Shown here piece after piece: positions 8,651 through 17,869 of a stretch of DNA of 64,000 nt. Origin of the DNA: Myxococcales bacterium (GTDB taxonomy: Bacteria; Myxococcota_A; UBA9160; UBA4427); contig DUBZ01000124.1 of assembly GCA_012960035.1 (NCBI GenBank), forward strand, positions 62,001 to 126,000. Reading direction: 5' to 3'. Below the pieces are notes generated by a model. The model was not told the origin of the DNA, searched no databases, and saw only the letters and a program-made list of their open reading frames with translations. A program made the position numbers and the translations under genes. Position 1 is the stretch's first letter. Each line of letters starts with the position of its first letter.

Positions 8651-8683
8651 CCGGCCTTTCCCACCCTTTCTCTAAACCTTGCG

Positions 8684-9646
8684 CTACTCAAGCCTGACCC
8701 GGGGATCAGCGAGCGAGTAACACACGTCGGTCACCACTTGGGCGACCACAAACAAAAGCGAGCCGACGAACACCATGGTCCGAAGGGTCGCGAAATCATT
8801 GCCTTGAATCGCTTCCACGCTGAGCGACCCGAGCCCCGGAATCCCAAAGAACGACTCCAGCACCAACGATCCCGTAAACAAGAACGGAATCGCGATCACG
8901 ATCTGCGTCAGGATCGGAATCATCGCGTTACGCAGCACGTGCTGAATCATAATACGCGCTTCGCCTGCGCCCTTTGCTCGGGCGGTACGTACAAAGTCGC
9001 GATGGACTTCTTCAAGAAAGACCGTGCGATAGAAGCGCACATTCGACCCGATCGAAGACACGAGCCCAACGATGATCGGGAGCGCGAGAAATCGCAGCAC
9101 GACGTCTGGCGATGGATCGAAGCCCGAGATCGGAAACCAACGCAACAGCTTCGCAATGAGATACTGCGCGCCCACGATATATAAAAGGATCGAAACGCTC
9201 ATCCCGAACACGCACAGCACAATCCCCATGCGGTCCACGTACGTATCGCGGAAAACCGCAACGATAAGCGACAGGAGCACGCTCGCGACGAGCCCCAGCA
9301 CGAACATTGGCACCGTGAGCGCAAGGCTGGGGCCAACTCCCCCGGCGATCTTTTCGAGGATCGGTACGTCATCGGCATCACTGCGGCCAAAGTCAAAGGT
9401 CAGCATGCTCTTGTAGTGGGCAAAGAGCATGTTGTTGTCGAATGATTCCCAAGGCCAAAGCGGTCGGTCGTAGCCGTGGTTCTCTTTCCATTGTTCGATC
9501 GCAATTGCGGGTGCTTTCTCGCCAAGTGCGCGGCGCGCAATGTCGTCGGGGGTGGCCACCCAGAAGAAAACCACGAACAGAAAGAACAGAACACCGAACA
9601 CAACCATGGCTCCGTAGGCGAGACGACGAACGATGTACGCAAGCAT
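8684..9646 (-). CDS. oppB: Oligopeptide ABC transporter permease (OppB/DppB type)
   Basis: Start ATG 9646 gives 320 residues beginning MLAYIVRRLAYGAMVVFGVLFF, the typical OppB N-terminal helix. It overlaps the stop of the substrate-binding gene as TAATG. A longer frame to 9745 only rereads the previous gene. The C-terminal half has the EAA-loop sequence FVRTARAKGAGEARIMIQHVLRNAMIPI, and the end ADPRVRLE matches the family. It pairs with OppC to form the channel. Confidence 0.9.
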   Translation of the reverse strand: MLAYIVRRLAYGAMVVFGVLFFLFVVFFWVATPDDIARRALGEKAPAIAIEQWKENHGYDRPLWPWESFDNNMLFAHYKSMLTFDFGRSDADDVPILEKIAGGVGPSLALTVPMFVLGLVASVLLSLIVAVFRDTYVDRMGIVLCVFGMSVSILLYIVGAQYLIAKLLRWFPISGFDPSPDVVLRFLALPIIVGLVSSIGSNVRFYRTVFLEEVHRDFVRTARAKGAGEARIMIQHVLRNAMIPILTQIVIAIPFLFTGSLVLESFFGIPGLGSLSVEAIQGNDFATLRTMVFVGSLLFVVAQVVTDVCYSLADPRVRLE

Positions 9647-11676
9647 TACTGCCTCTCCCGAATCAAACTCAACACGCCCGGTGCAATGATGGCGATCGCG
9701 ATAACCAACAGAACGTACACGGGCCACATCACCGGCACGTTCCATTCGCGACGTAGCTCGCCTCGCCGCTTCGAGTCGATGCCCTGATACTTCAACGTCG
9801 AGATCTCGAAGCCCGACGGCTTATAGTGGTTCACCCATTCGTGAAAGAGCACATAACTCACCGGGTTCACGAGTTCGATCCACGGTCGCTCTTGTTCGAG
9901 AATGCCCAACATCTCCTCGATAATTGATCGTCGCATGTCACCGTCCGGCCGAGACTTCATTTCGGCGAACAGAGCATCAAATTCTGCGTTGCGAAAGTTC
10001 GCACTGTTGGGGCCGTGTTTGTCCGCCATTGCCGCCGTCAAAAGAAACAAAAAGTTCTCGGGGTCGGGGTAGTCCGCCACCCAGCCCCATTGGAAAATCT
10101 GATGCACCCGGTTGTCTACTTTTTCTTGAAACTTGTTGTAGGTGGTGCTCTTGACTTCCACGTCGAGTCCGAGCTTGCGCCATGAATCGACCAGGTACCG
10201 AATGGTGATCAACTGCGTCGCCGACGTTGCGGCGGTGTCAAAACGAAGCTTCAGAGGCTGATCTGTCGCAGGGTCGATGCCATTCGGGTAGCCCCCTTCA
10301 ACGAGGAGCCTGCGCGCACGTTCAAGATCGACGGCCCTAAATTCGTTCTTGTATTCGGGATCATTGCCGAAGATGCCGGGAGGAAGCACCGACTGAGCAG
10401 GCACACCCCGACCGTTCAAAAAAAGTTCAATGTACTCGTCGGCATCGACTGCGAGGCTCATCGCCTGGCGAAGCTTCCGTCCTCTATCCCCCGCGCGGGT
10501 ACCGACGAGGGCGTCAACCATATTGAACCCAATATAGGAGACCGATAACTGCACCACGCGGTCGAGGCTGACCCCCATCGACGCCATCTCGGGTGACAGG
10601 TCGTTGCCCTGGATCACTTTGTCGAAGCTTTCTTTGGTGATGCCCGACTTGTCGTAGTACCCCTGCAAGAATTTATTGAACTTCGGGACCGCCTCTTTCT
10701 CGCGACGAAATTCAATGCGATCAATGAAAGGCAGTTGTCGTCCCGCGAGTTCATCGCTCTGATAACCCTTCGCGCGGTCGCCCTCTTCGCCTTCCCCAGG
10801 GTAAACGGCACCCGGAGCCTTCCATTCGGGATGCAGCGCGCCATACCAATTTTCGTTGCGCTCGAGCACGATACGAAACTGCTTGTCGTAGTGAGTCATG
10901 CGGTACGGCCCGAGCCCAACCGGGTGATCGGCGAAGCGCGGTCGACCGTCGTTGCCGTCGTAGTACTGCACCGCTTCCCAGGGCACGGCTGCGGTAAAGG
11001 GCATCGCGAACCAGAAGATCAGCTGCGGGTACGGTGCGGTGAGAACGACTTCGAAGGTGTAGTCATCCGGCGCGCGCAGTCCCTCGATGGGCCCTGCTTT
11101 TTGGTACTGCTCCCGAACTGGCATGGCCTTGAATGCGGGATCCTTCCGCAATTCGAGCAACCGCACACCGAAATCGTGAAACCCTTCGATCTTTGAGAAG
11201 ATGTGAATGACCGGGCTGTTTACGCCGGGGTCCGCGACACGCATGAATTCGAACACATAGTCGTCAGCAACGACCTTTCTCGTACGCTTCCCTGCGCCCC
11301 CGAGTTCGAACGACGGGTCGTTTTGAAAAATCACTCCCTCGCGCAGTGCGAACCTATACGAAACGCGTCCGTCTCCTAAAACGTTCGGTTCGGGAATTTC
11401 TTTCGCGAGACCGGGCATCAATTCGTACGGCCGCTTGAGGTAGTGGTACTCGACCAATGTTTCATTGATCGGGCCGATGATCGAGTGAGATGTCACGTTG
11501 TACGAAACCGCGGGATCGAGGGTCTTCGGGGCTTCGCTGTAAACCGTGTAGAGAACGTTTACGTCGTCGTCTTTTTCGGAGTACGGATTGTTCGAACACG
11601 ACATCAGAACCGCTAGAACCACAAAGACGGGAAGCGAACCAGACAACGAAAGCAGGCGTCGCACAACGAGGGTCAT
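9646..11676 (-). CDS. oppA: Oligopeptide-binding lipoprotein of the ABC transporter, with a C-terminal membrane helix
   Basis: The 676-residue protein has a lipobox VLMSC (Cys27) and the SBP_bac_5 fold: LYTVYSEAPKTLDPAVSYN near the N-terminus, GLAKEIPEPNVLGDGRVSYRFALREGVIFQNDPSF, and the late DPENFLFLL and GPNSANFRNAEFDALFAEMKS motifs. It would capture peptides or similar solutes for OppBCDF. Unusually, the last 30 residues form a hydrophobic helix (MWPVYVLLVIAIAIIAPGVL) ending in basic LIRERQ, so the protein may be anchored at both ends, keeping it at the inner membrane. It is somewhat longer than the usual 530-600 residues. The start overlaps the upstream lipoprotein gene by 4 bp. Confidence 0.88.
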   Translation of the reverse strand: MTLVVRRLLSLSGSLPVFVVLAVLMSCSNNPYSEKDDDVNVLYTVYSEAPKTLDPAVSYNVTSHSIIGPINETLVEYHYLKRPYELMPGLAKEIPEPNVLGDGRVSYRFALREGVIFQNDPSFELGGAGKRTRKVVADDYVFEFMRVADPGVNSPVIHIFSKIEGFHDFGVRLLELRKDPAFKAMPVREQYQKAGPIEGLRAPDDYTFEVVLTAPYPQLIFWFAMPFTAAVPWEAVQYYDGNDGRPRFADHPVGLGPYRMTHYDKQFRIVLERNENWYGALHPEWKAPGAVYPGEGEEGDRAKGYQSDELAGRQLPFIDRIEFRREKEAVPKFNKFLQGYYDKSGITKESFDKVIQGNDLSPEMASMGVSLDRVVQLSVSYIGFNMVDALVGTRAGDRGRKLRQAMSLAVDADEYIELFLNGRGVPAQSVLPPGIFGNDPEYKNEFRAVDLERARRLLVEGGYPNGIDPATDQPLKLRFDTAATSATQLITIRYLVDSWRKLGLDVEVKSTTYNKFQEKVDNRVHQIFQWGWVADYPDPENFLFLLTAAMADKHGPNSANFRNAEFDALFAEMKSRPDGDMRRSIIEEMLGILEQERPWIELVNPVSYVLFHEWVNHYKPSGFEISTLKYQGIDSKRRGELRREWNVPVMWPVYVLLVIAIAIIAPGVLSLIRERQ

Positions 11677-12446
11677 TGATTGACCGCCGAAGTGCGCGGC
11701 CGCAACACGAACAATTCGTCGGCGAGTACAGCGCCAAGCGCCGCGTGATCGAATTGCAGCGAAGCCGTCGCATCGACTTCGGGGAACTTCAAGTCGACCT
11801 CGAAGGCGAACGGCGAACCGGACACCTCGCGGTAGTCGGAAAACGTCGCCTCCCAGGCAACCTTTCCGTCGTCCTCGAAGCGCACGAATTCGCTGAGCTG
11901 CCCTGCCTCATTGAAACCACAGCGATCACGCAACACTCCGTTTGCATCTCGAAAGTCGAGGCTCAGCGTTCCGCGCGTATCGATGAATGCACCGGCAAAA
12001 CTTGCGTCATCCGACGGGATGGGAACCCCGAGCAAGAGATCGACTGCGTCTTCGGGCTGAAGCGCAACCCGAGCAATGCGCCACAGCAGGTCCTGCGCCA
12101 CCGGACCCGACTCAAAATCGCCGTCAGAGTCCATGCTCTGATACGACTCACCGTCTGTCACCAAAACCGCAGCGATCTGTCCAAAGAGCGCGAGGACTTC
12201 GATCCGAAGGTCCGAGGGCCTTCGCACCGCGAGCCGTTGTGGCCGGCGAAATCGCAGGTCTTCCGAATCGAGCGACATGCGCAGCGCAGCCGTGAGAGAT
12301 GTGCGCTCGGTCGACGCTTTAACGAGGGATTGCAACAAGGCAAGCGGCCGGGTGTCGGTAGGGTCAAGGGGCGTGCGCGTGTGGAGCGGTGCACGGCATC
12401 CAACCAACAGGGCTGCAGCAAGCACCAAAATAAAAGCGGACTTCAC
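11673..12446 (-). CDS. LolB/DUF4292-like lipoprotein
   Basis: The 257-residue protein has a short signal peptide with lipobox LLVGC (Cys17). The pattern that follows suits the LolA/LolB half-barrel: TSLTAALRMSLDSEDLRFRRPQRLAVRRPSDLRIEVLALFGQIAAVLVTDGESYQSMD, then DLLWRIARVALQPEDAVDLLLGVPI, ending with strands such as VSGSPFAFEVDLKFPEVDATASLQFD. This family places lipoproteins in the outer membrane or binds lipids. The assignment rests on pattern, not on catalytic residues. It is sandwiched between a TPR lipoprotein and the peptide-binding protein with 4-bp overlaps on both sides. Confidence 0.65.
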   Translation of the reverse strand: MKSAFILVLAAALLVGCRAPLHTRTPLDPTDTRPLALLQSLVKASTERTSLTAALRMSLDSEDLRFRRPQRLAVRRPSDLRIEVLALFGQIAAVLVTDGESYQSMDSDGDFESGPVAQDLLWRIARVALQPEDAVDLLLGVPIPSDDASFAGAFIDTRGTLSLDFRDANGVLRDRCGFNEAGQLSEFVRFEDDGKVAWEATFSDYREVSGSPFAFEVDLKFPEVDATASLQFDHAALGAVLADELFVLRPRTSAVNQ

Positions 12447-14269
12447 AGTTCGCCCAGCTCCCGGCGCAAGTTGTCGAGCTTGTCTAACAAGTCGGGCTGC
12501 TCGTCTTCGCGATGATTCATGTCGACAGCCTGTTGGTAGTACTCATACGCCCTGCGCTTCTCGTCGAGAACCCGGTACACATCTCCAAGGTGTTCCGAAA
12601 CGACCGGATCCCCACCTGTGAGTTCCGCCGCAAGGTTGAGCTGATCGCGCGCGCGGATCAAGAATTCTTTGCCGAGAATCGCGCTCTCGTTTCGCAGCAG
12701 ATCCCGCCCGCGAATGAAGTAGATCCAGCCTAGGCTATCGGTTATGAAGCCATCGTTCGGGCGTTGGACCAATGCTCGCACGATGAAATCTTCTGCGCGC
12801 TCCAAGTGTTCCCCGCGCTCCGCCCAGGTGTAACCGACGTAGTTGAGCGCGTGGGCATTGTTCGGATTGATTTCCAACACACGCATCATCGTCTTGATTG
12901 CGTGGTCAGAATGCTCCGCCATGCCGTAGAAGACACCGAGTTGATAGAGCGCTTCCTCGTCGCCTTCGTCTTCAGCAAGCACCGTGTCAAGGATCGCCTT
13001 ACCGGTATCGAAGTCACCGGTCCGCAGAAACAAGCCCGCCGCATGAAACTCGAGGGCGCGCGACGGTGCAATGGTGCGAAGTGAATTGACTTCGGCGAGA
13101 GCCGAGGGGTAGTCGCCGGCTTCTTCGAGAATCGAAACGATTTGCACCCGCGCTTCGACATAACTCGAATCGCCAAGTGGGATCGACGCAAATACCTCGC
13201 GGGCTCGCGCAAGCTCACCCATGCTGCGTCGAACCTGCCCCAGCGAATACGCAAATTCAAAATGCCCAGGAAAGTCGATCAGCCCCTGGTCGAGCACGGT
13301 CGCCGCTTGCGCGGGCCGTCCTGCCGCAAACTCAAGCGAGGCGAGCCGACGCACGGCCTTCAGATCATTGGGATAGTTCGCCACGATGGCTTCGTAGGTT
13401 TCGATCGCGGCTTCAACGTCGTTTGCGGTCACCAGGACTTCAGCCAGACTCAACAGGCTTCCGTAATGGGTCGGGCGACGTTCGAGCGCTTCGCGATACA
13501 CATCGATCTCGCCGAGTCGGTCGCCGACGGCGCGTTTGAGGCTCGCGAGCCGGGTGAATAGAACAAAGCGGTCAGGATGGTCGACGAGGGCTGCTCTTAA
13601 GACGCGCTCGGCCTCGTTGGGCTTGCCCAATCTTTGGTAGATCGTCGCAAGCGCCATAAAGCCGTTGAGGATGTCGGGGCGGTTCACGACCAGGTACTCG
13701 GTGATCTCAAGCGCTTCTTCGAGACGGTCGCTTTCGAAATAGACCTGGTAGAGCAGCAGCGCGGCGCCGTCACTTACCGGCACTCCCTCGCTGTCGAGCA
13801 AAGCGTGCTTCGCGCCTTCGACGTCACGAGCGACGCGATACAAGCCACCGAGCAAGATACGGGGCTCTTCGTCTTCGGGGTCGAGTTCGACCGCACGCTT
13901 GGCGTGCGCGATCGCGCCCCGAAGGTCTTCCATGTGCGCGTCGACCCGACTCGCCCGCATTTCCAAATACGCGGAAGCAGAGTCCTTCTCGATCGCGCGG
14001 CCGAGGGCTTCCTTCGCAGCGGCGTAGTCTTGATCGCCGAGCGCCATCTCTGCAATCAAGACGTCGTAGTCGACAGCGAGGCTGGGTCGGGCCGCCACCT
14101 GCTTGCCGCTGGCCTTCGTCAGAAAGGGACCGGGGAGTGATGCACACCCAGTCCCCATCACAACGATTCCGAGGGTCATGATCGCAGTGAAATTCACAGC
14201 AGAGCGTCGCCCGGAATTCCGAACTCGCCCTGCTGCGCTCCACTGCGCCAATGTGTCTCGCTTGATCAT
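12443..14269 (-). CDS. TPR-repeat lipoprotein
   Basis: ATG 14269 gives 608 residues with a signal ending GTGC (Cys42); a slightly longer start at 14290 is possible. The rest is a run of tetratricopeptide repeats, for instance ISAYLEMRASRVDAHMEDLRGAIAHAKRAVELDPEDEEP, LNGFMALATIYQRLGKPNEAERVLRAALVDHPD and the final NAHALNYVGYTWAERGEHLERAEDFIVRAL. TPR arrays are protein-binding scaffolds, here probably periplasmic or outer-membrane bound. It is the first gene of the seven-gene transporter operon and overlaps the LolB-like gene by 4 bp, which suggests a linked role in envelope function. Confidence 0.8.
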   Translation of the reverse strand: MIKRDTLAQWSAAGRVRNSGRRSAVNFTAIMTLGIVVMGTGCASLPGPFLTKASGKQVAARPSLAVDYDVLIAEMALGDQDYAAAKEALGRAIEKDSASAYLEMRASRVDAHMEDLRGAIAHAKRAVELDPEDEEPRILLGGLYRVARDVEGAKHALLDSEGVPVSDGAALLLYQVYFESDRLEEALEITEYLVVNRPDILNGFMALATIYQRLGKPNEAERVLRAALVDHPDRFVLFTRLASLKRAVGDRLGEIDVYREALERRPTHYGSLLSLAEVLVTANDVEAAIETYEAIVANYPNDLKAVRRLASLEFAAGRPAQAATVLDQGLIDFPGHFEFAYSLGQVRRSMGELARAREVFASIPLGDSSYVEARVQIVSILEEAGDYPSALAEVNSLRTIAPSRALEFHAAGLFLRTGDFDTGKAILDTVLAEDEGDEEALYQLGVFYGMAEHSDHAIKTMMRVLEINPNNAHALNYVGYTWAERGEHLERAEDFIVRALVQRPNDGFITDSLGWIYFIRGRDLLRNESAILGKEFLIRARDQLNLAAELTGGDPVVSEHLGDVYRVLDEKRRAYEYYQQAVDMNHREDEQPDLLDKLDNLRRELGEL

Positions 14270-14360
14270 TTGGGTTCCACCACATCCCAATATCGGCCGC
14301 GACGCGTGCTCAAATGAGCGCCATCCGAAAACCGGGGAGTCGCACCCAGATCAAGTGCAA

Positions 14361-14969
14361 CTAGGCCTTTAGATAGCCCTTGTCCTGCAAGAATCCCAAT
14401 ATCTGGGCCACGCTTTCCTCAACGGTCTGCGCACCCGAATCTACGACCAGTTCGGCCTTCTCGGGTGCTTCGTATGGGGCGGAGATCCCAGTGAAGTTGG
14501 GAATTTCACCCGCCCGGGCCTTCTTGTAGAGCCCCTTCACGTCGCGAGACTCACAGGTTTCAACGTCGGCGGAAACATGAACTTCGAGAAAATCGCCGTC
14601 GGCCATGATCTCGCGAACCTGATCCCGATCTTCGCGGTAGGGCGAAATGAACGCGGTCAGCACGATCACGCCTGTGTCGGTGAACAGCTTCGAAACTTCG
14701 CCGATGCGGCGAATATTCTCTGTGCGGTCTTCAGGAGAGAAACCGAGGTTGCTGTTCAGCCCCTGGCGGACGTTGTCACCGTCAAGGATGTATGTGAGGC
14801 GGCCCTGGTCGCGAAGTGCGGCTTCGGCGGCCACGGCGATCGTGGACTTGCCTGAACCAGAAAGACCCGTGAGCCAGAGCGTGACGCCCTTCTGTCCCAA
14901 CAACTCTTCTCGCGAAGTTCGGCTGACCTGTCCTTCGTGCCACGTAAGATTCTTCGATTTGACGCTCAA
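14361..14969 (-). CDS. cysC: Adenylylsulfate kinase
   Basis: The 202-residue protein converts adenylylsulfate to 3'-phosphoadenylylsulfate. It begins with the typical lead-in KNLTWHEGQVSRTSRE, has a P-loop GLSGSGKST (about 35-43), the APS-binding DGDNVRQGLNSNLGFS segment, the FISPYREDRD motif, VHVSADVETCESRDVKGLYKKARAG, and the closing GISAPYEAPEKAELVVDSG. All catalytic motifs are present and the length matches bacterial CysC. No cysD/N genes are near. PAPS could feed sulfation or assimilation; the sulfatase-like gene nearby is not evidence of a link. Confidence 0.95.
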   Translation of the reverse strand: MSVKSKNLTWHEGQVSRTSREELLGQKGVTLWLTGLSGSGKSTIAVAAEAALRDQGRLTYILDGDNVRQGLNSNLGFSPEDRTENIRRIGEVSKLFTDTGVIVLTAFISPYREDRDQVREIMADGDFLEVHVSADVETCESRDVKGLYKKARAGEIPNFTGISAPYEAPEKAELVVDSGAQTVEESVAQILGFLQDKGYLKA

Positions 14970-15395
14970 CGGTGCCTTCCTTTCATGTCTAGATCGGGTC
15001 TAGGAGTGTCGCCGCGATACCGTCGCAGTTTTCAGCGTGTGGGTGTCAAACGAGCGGTGCTCGTCCGACGCGTTCGCTGATCCGCGTCCCAAACCAAGCT
15101 TGAATGAGGGTTCGGGGGCAAGGGCGAGTTCGTAAGGGGGCAGAGTCTAGCTTGAAATCCTGGCAAGGTCTCTAGCAGACTGACCGAAGGCGCTCGCGAT
15201 GGCGGAAAACCGGAGATGCTGGACCCGCGCCGCTTTCTGCCCACGGCGCGCGTTCGGGCTACGCACGCAACTAGCCACGCTAGTACGCGAACCGTGACAA
15301 GAGTTCGGGGTTCCCGACCGGTTGGTATGAACCGACTGACAACCTGCCGTAAGCTCTTCGCGCGAAACCCAATCCCTGGGTGAGGACGCGCAACG
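14970..15395. other. Divergent intergenic region between cysC and a membrane protein gene
   Basis: About 425 bp with no supported gene. It must hold the promoters for the minus-strand cysC and the plus-strand membrane protein. I see no convincing promoter boxes, operator or RNA element; a minus-strand open frame here has no protein-like pattern. Confidence 0.5.
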
Positions 15396-16511
15396 GTGGC
15401 CAAGAAGGGCTCAATTCAGAAGCGCAGCCGCAGTGAAAGGGCCTCGCGCGCGTCGGCCGCTGCGCAATCGCCGCCCGCTGGCCCATCGCCCGGTGCACCC
15501 AACCCCTACATCGTGAGCGCCGTCTTCGACTCGTTCTTCTTTATCTACTCTCCGCTGATCGCCGCCCTGCTCCCGTTTGTCATCGACTACAGCGACTTTT
15601 GGATGACCGAGACGGACTTGGGGATGGAGCCTCAACCGCGAATCGGTCTTTTCCTCGGTGCGTTCATATACGCCCACTTGGCTCTGGTCGTTTTTCGCAG
15701 CCATGGAAACCGCGAGATTTTCGGGTTGTTCCCAGTTCGGTTTACCGTGGTCCCGATCGCGCTGTTCGTTGCCATGATGGGCTCAGTCACGATCGCGGTT
15801 TCGGTCTCGGTGTTGACGACGTGGTGGGACGTCTACCACTCGGGCCTTCAGACCTTTGGCCTGGGTCGCATTTACGAGGCACGCAAGGGCAACGATCCCA
15901 ATACCGGTCGGCGCCTCGACTACTGGCTCAACCTGCTTCTGTACATGGGACCGATCCTCGCAGGAGCCACGCTGATGGATCACGTCGAAGACTTCGACGA
16001 ATTCAAAGGCGTCACGACCATTTTCTTCACACAGATCCCCGCGCAGGCGAGCGCGTACTCACAATTCTTGACCTACGCGATCGTGTCGGTCGGGGTCCCG
16101 TTCCTTTTGTACTACCTATACGCACACTGGCGAATGGAACAGCAGGGTTACCACGTGTCGCGACAAAAAGTCGCCTTGTATACGTGCACCGGCTTGGTCT
16201 CGATTTACGCATGGGGGTTCAACCCCTTTGGCCATGCGTTCTTCGTCATGAACTTCTTCCACGCGCTTCAGTACTTCGCCATTGTATGGAGCACCGACAA
16301 GAAGAACATCCAGCGGATCTTTCGGCTCGACAACGTTGAGTTCGGCAAGCCACTTACGCTCTTGCTGTTCATCAGCTTGCCGTTTGCGTTTGGCTTCTGG
16401 GGTGAGGCGTACGCGTTCTCTGATGCGTCGGTCATCCTCTGGAACTGCATTGCGATCATGCATTTCTGGTACGACGGCTTTATCTGGTCCGTGCGCAAGC
16501 AACAGGTGTGA
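15396..16511 (+). CDS. Multi-pass membrane protein of unknown function
   Basis: GTG 15396 gives 371 residues. A basic, Ala/Pro/Ser-rich cytoplasmic N-terminus of about 35 residues is followed by roughly eight hydrophobic helices. Conserved-looking polar motifs sit inside or next to helices: TTWWDVYHSGLQTFGLGRIYE in the middle, GHAFFVMNFFHALQYFAIVW, and the C-terminal IMHFWYDGFIWSVRK. Several His and Trp residues line these segments, suggesting a metal or heme/quinone site, but that is inference. I recall similar His-x-x-x-Asp-Gly-x-x-Trp endings in uncharacterised membrane proteins. It is monocistronic and converges with the next gene. Confidence 0.75.
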   Translation: MAKKGSIQKRSRSERASRASAAAQSPPAGPSPGAPNPYIVSAVFDSFFFIYSPLIAALLPFVIDYSDFWMTETDLGMEPQPRIGLFLGAFIYAHLALVVFRSHGNREIFGLFPVRFTVVPIALFVAMMGSVTIAVSVSVLTTWWDVYHSGLQTFGLGRIYEARKGNDPNTGRRLDYWLNLLLYMGPILAGATLMDHVEDFDEFKGVTTIFFTQIPAQASAYSQFLTYAIVSVGVPFLLYYLYAHWRMEQQGYHVSRQKVALYTCTGLVSIYAWGFNPFGHAFFVMNFFHALQYFAIVWSTDKKNIQRIFRLDNVEFGKPLTLLLFISLPFAFGFWGEAYAFSDASVILWNCIAIMHFWYDGFIWSVRKQQV

Positions 16512-16564
16512 GCCGCCGGAGACGCCCTCGGTATCTGCCCCTGGAATCAGGGCGCGCGCATTCC

Positions 16565-17242
16565 CTAGGCCTTGCGCAGCACAACACCTTCGGCAGGCGC
16601 CAACAGAAAAGACCCCGCGGACCACGCGAATAGCGACATCCCGCACATCTCGAGAGACTCCTCGACCCAATCGATCATGCCGTACGTAAGGTTTTCTTCG
16701 CCATGCAGGTCGGTCCAGTACCCGAGGATCATCTCGACACCCAGCGCGCCCCCGACAAATATCGCACCAGCGATCACAAACTGATTGCGTGTCTTTTCGG
16801 GTAGGTGACGCAAAAAGTCGATGTAGGTCACCGCCAGGATCAGGACCAAGATTCCGAACGGCACCACCCAACCGAAGTAGAGAAAACCGCTGGTGTCGGC
16901 GATGAGATTCAATCCTTCGTGCAGCTCAATCGCTTCGTCGAGGGACAGATAGGCGAACACGAACGCGAGGCCCCGCCAGTGGCGACGATACTCAGCACCG
17001 TGGCCGCTTTCTGAAAACGAAATCAGTGCGAGGATCGACGCAGACAACAAGATCAAATGCGAAGAGAACCATGTCGGGAGGTTCTGCTCGTCGCTCAGGC
17101 TGACGAGACCGAGGGGCATGTCGAAGGTTTCAAGCGGCCAGCGGTCCTGGGCCAGGGGCACGAGAAACCCCATGAACGACAAAACAATCACGAGACCCAA
17201 TAACAGCCGTTTCAGCGTAGTAGTAGGAATGCGAATTTCCAC
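16565..17242 (-). CDS. Multi-pass membrane protein of unknown function
   Basis: GTG 17242 gives 225 residues (ATG-like start at 17296 would add 18). About six hydrophobic helices are predicted. Acidic and His residues occur inside them: SDEQNLPTWFSSHLILL, YLSLDEAIELHEGL and MIDWVEESLEMCGMSLFAW. The DEAIELHE and WVEESLEMCG elements look like a conserved intramembrane site, but I do not recognise the family. It lies tail-to-tail with the plus-strand membrane protein at 15396-16511. Confidence 0.7.
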   Translation of the reverse strand: MEIRIPTTTLKRLLLGLVIVLSFMGFLVPLAQDRWPLETFDMPLGLVSLSDEQNLPTWFSSHLILLSASILALISFSESGHGAEYRRHWRGLAFVFAYLSLDEAIELHEGLNLIADTSGFLYFGWVVPFGILVLILAVTYIDFLRHLPEKTRNQFVIAGAIFVGGALGVEMILGYWTDLHGEENLTYGMIDWVEESLEMCGMSLFAWSAGSFLLAPAEGVVLRKA

Positions 17243-17296
17243 GCGACTCAAGAGCCCTCTCTGAAAAAAACACTGACTTCCAGGTGCAGCATGCAC

Positions 17297-17869
17297 AACT
17301 CAGTGTGCCCGAGCGGAGCGCACGACAGCAATGCCTGCACCGACCTTTATCGGTTCGTACTCTTCTATGTCAGATGCCTTCGATCTCCATGACACAGACA
17401 AACATGGCGAACGATCGCGCACCTAGCGTCACCTTCGGGGCAAAGAGTCATGCTCAAGCGGTCTGCTGTCCAGTTCTTCTGGCCGATCCCGTCCAAAACG
17501 TGCCGGCGCTCGCACAACCGTGGTCCCATATGGTTTCCTTTTCGTATTCGTACCTCGATCAAGACATCGAGCATCAATACGTCTCACGAGTCGTGCAAGC
17601 CGACCCCGATTCGACAGAAGACCCGACACATTATTCCAACTACCGAAGCACAGCCCACGACGGCGGGACGCGAGTCGGTGACTGGACAACACCCCGCGAA
17701 CGCCAGTCCAAGGTGAAAACGGTCTAGACCGGCGGCTGGGGTTACGACGCGAGCGCAGGCGCTTCGATCACCATTTTTTGCGCTTTGCCCTAGCGCTGAA
17801 ATACGCCCCAGAGCCATGACGTCTGTGTTATGACTGCCGTCGATCATGTTTGCCTTGGCTAGGTCATAG
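17297..17869. other. Intergenic region without a supported gene
   Basis: About 570 bp between two divergent genes. Open frames on both strands overlap each other here and none shows protein-like composition, signal peptide or motif. No repeat or hairpin of note was seen. It presumably carries the promoters of the flanking genes. Confidence 0.45.

Noticed and set aside
11490..12515. 341-codon plus-strand open frame
   Set aside because: Antisense to the LolB-like gene and the start of the peptide-binding gene; Arg/Ser/Gln-rich, typical of shadow frames in GC-rich DNA.
14970..15395. Riboswitch or leader RNA before cysC
   Set aside because: No conserved core of SAM, cobalamin or other known riboswitches could be recognised.
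17284..17727. Plus-strand open frame of 147 codons
   Set aside because: Overlaps open frames on the other strand, has no protein-like motif and lies in a promoter region.
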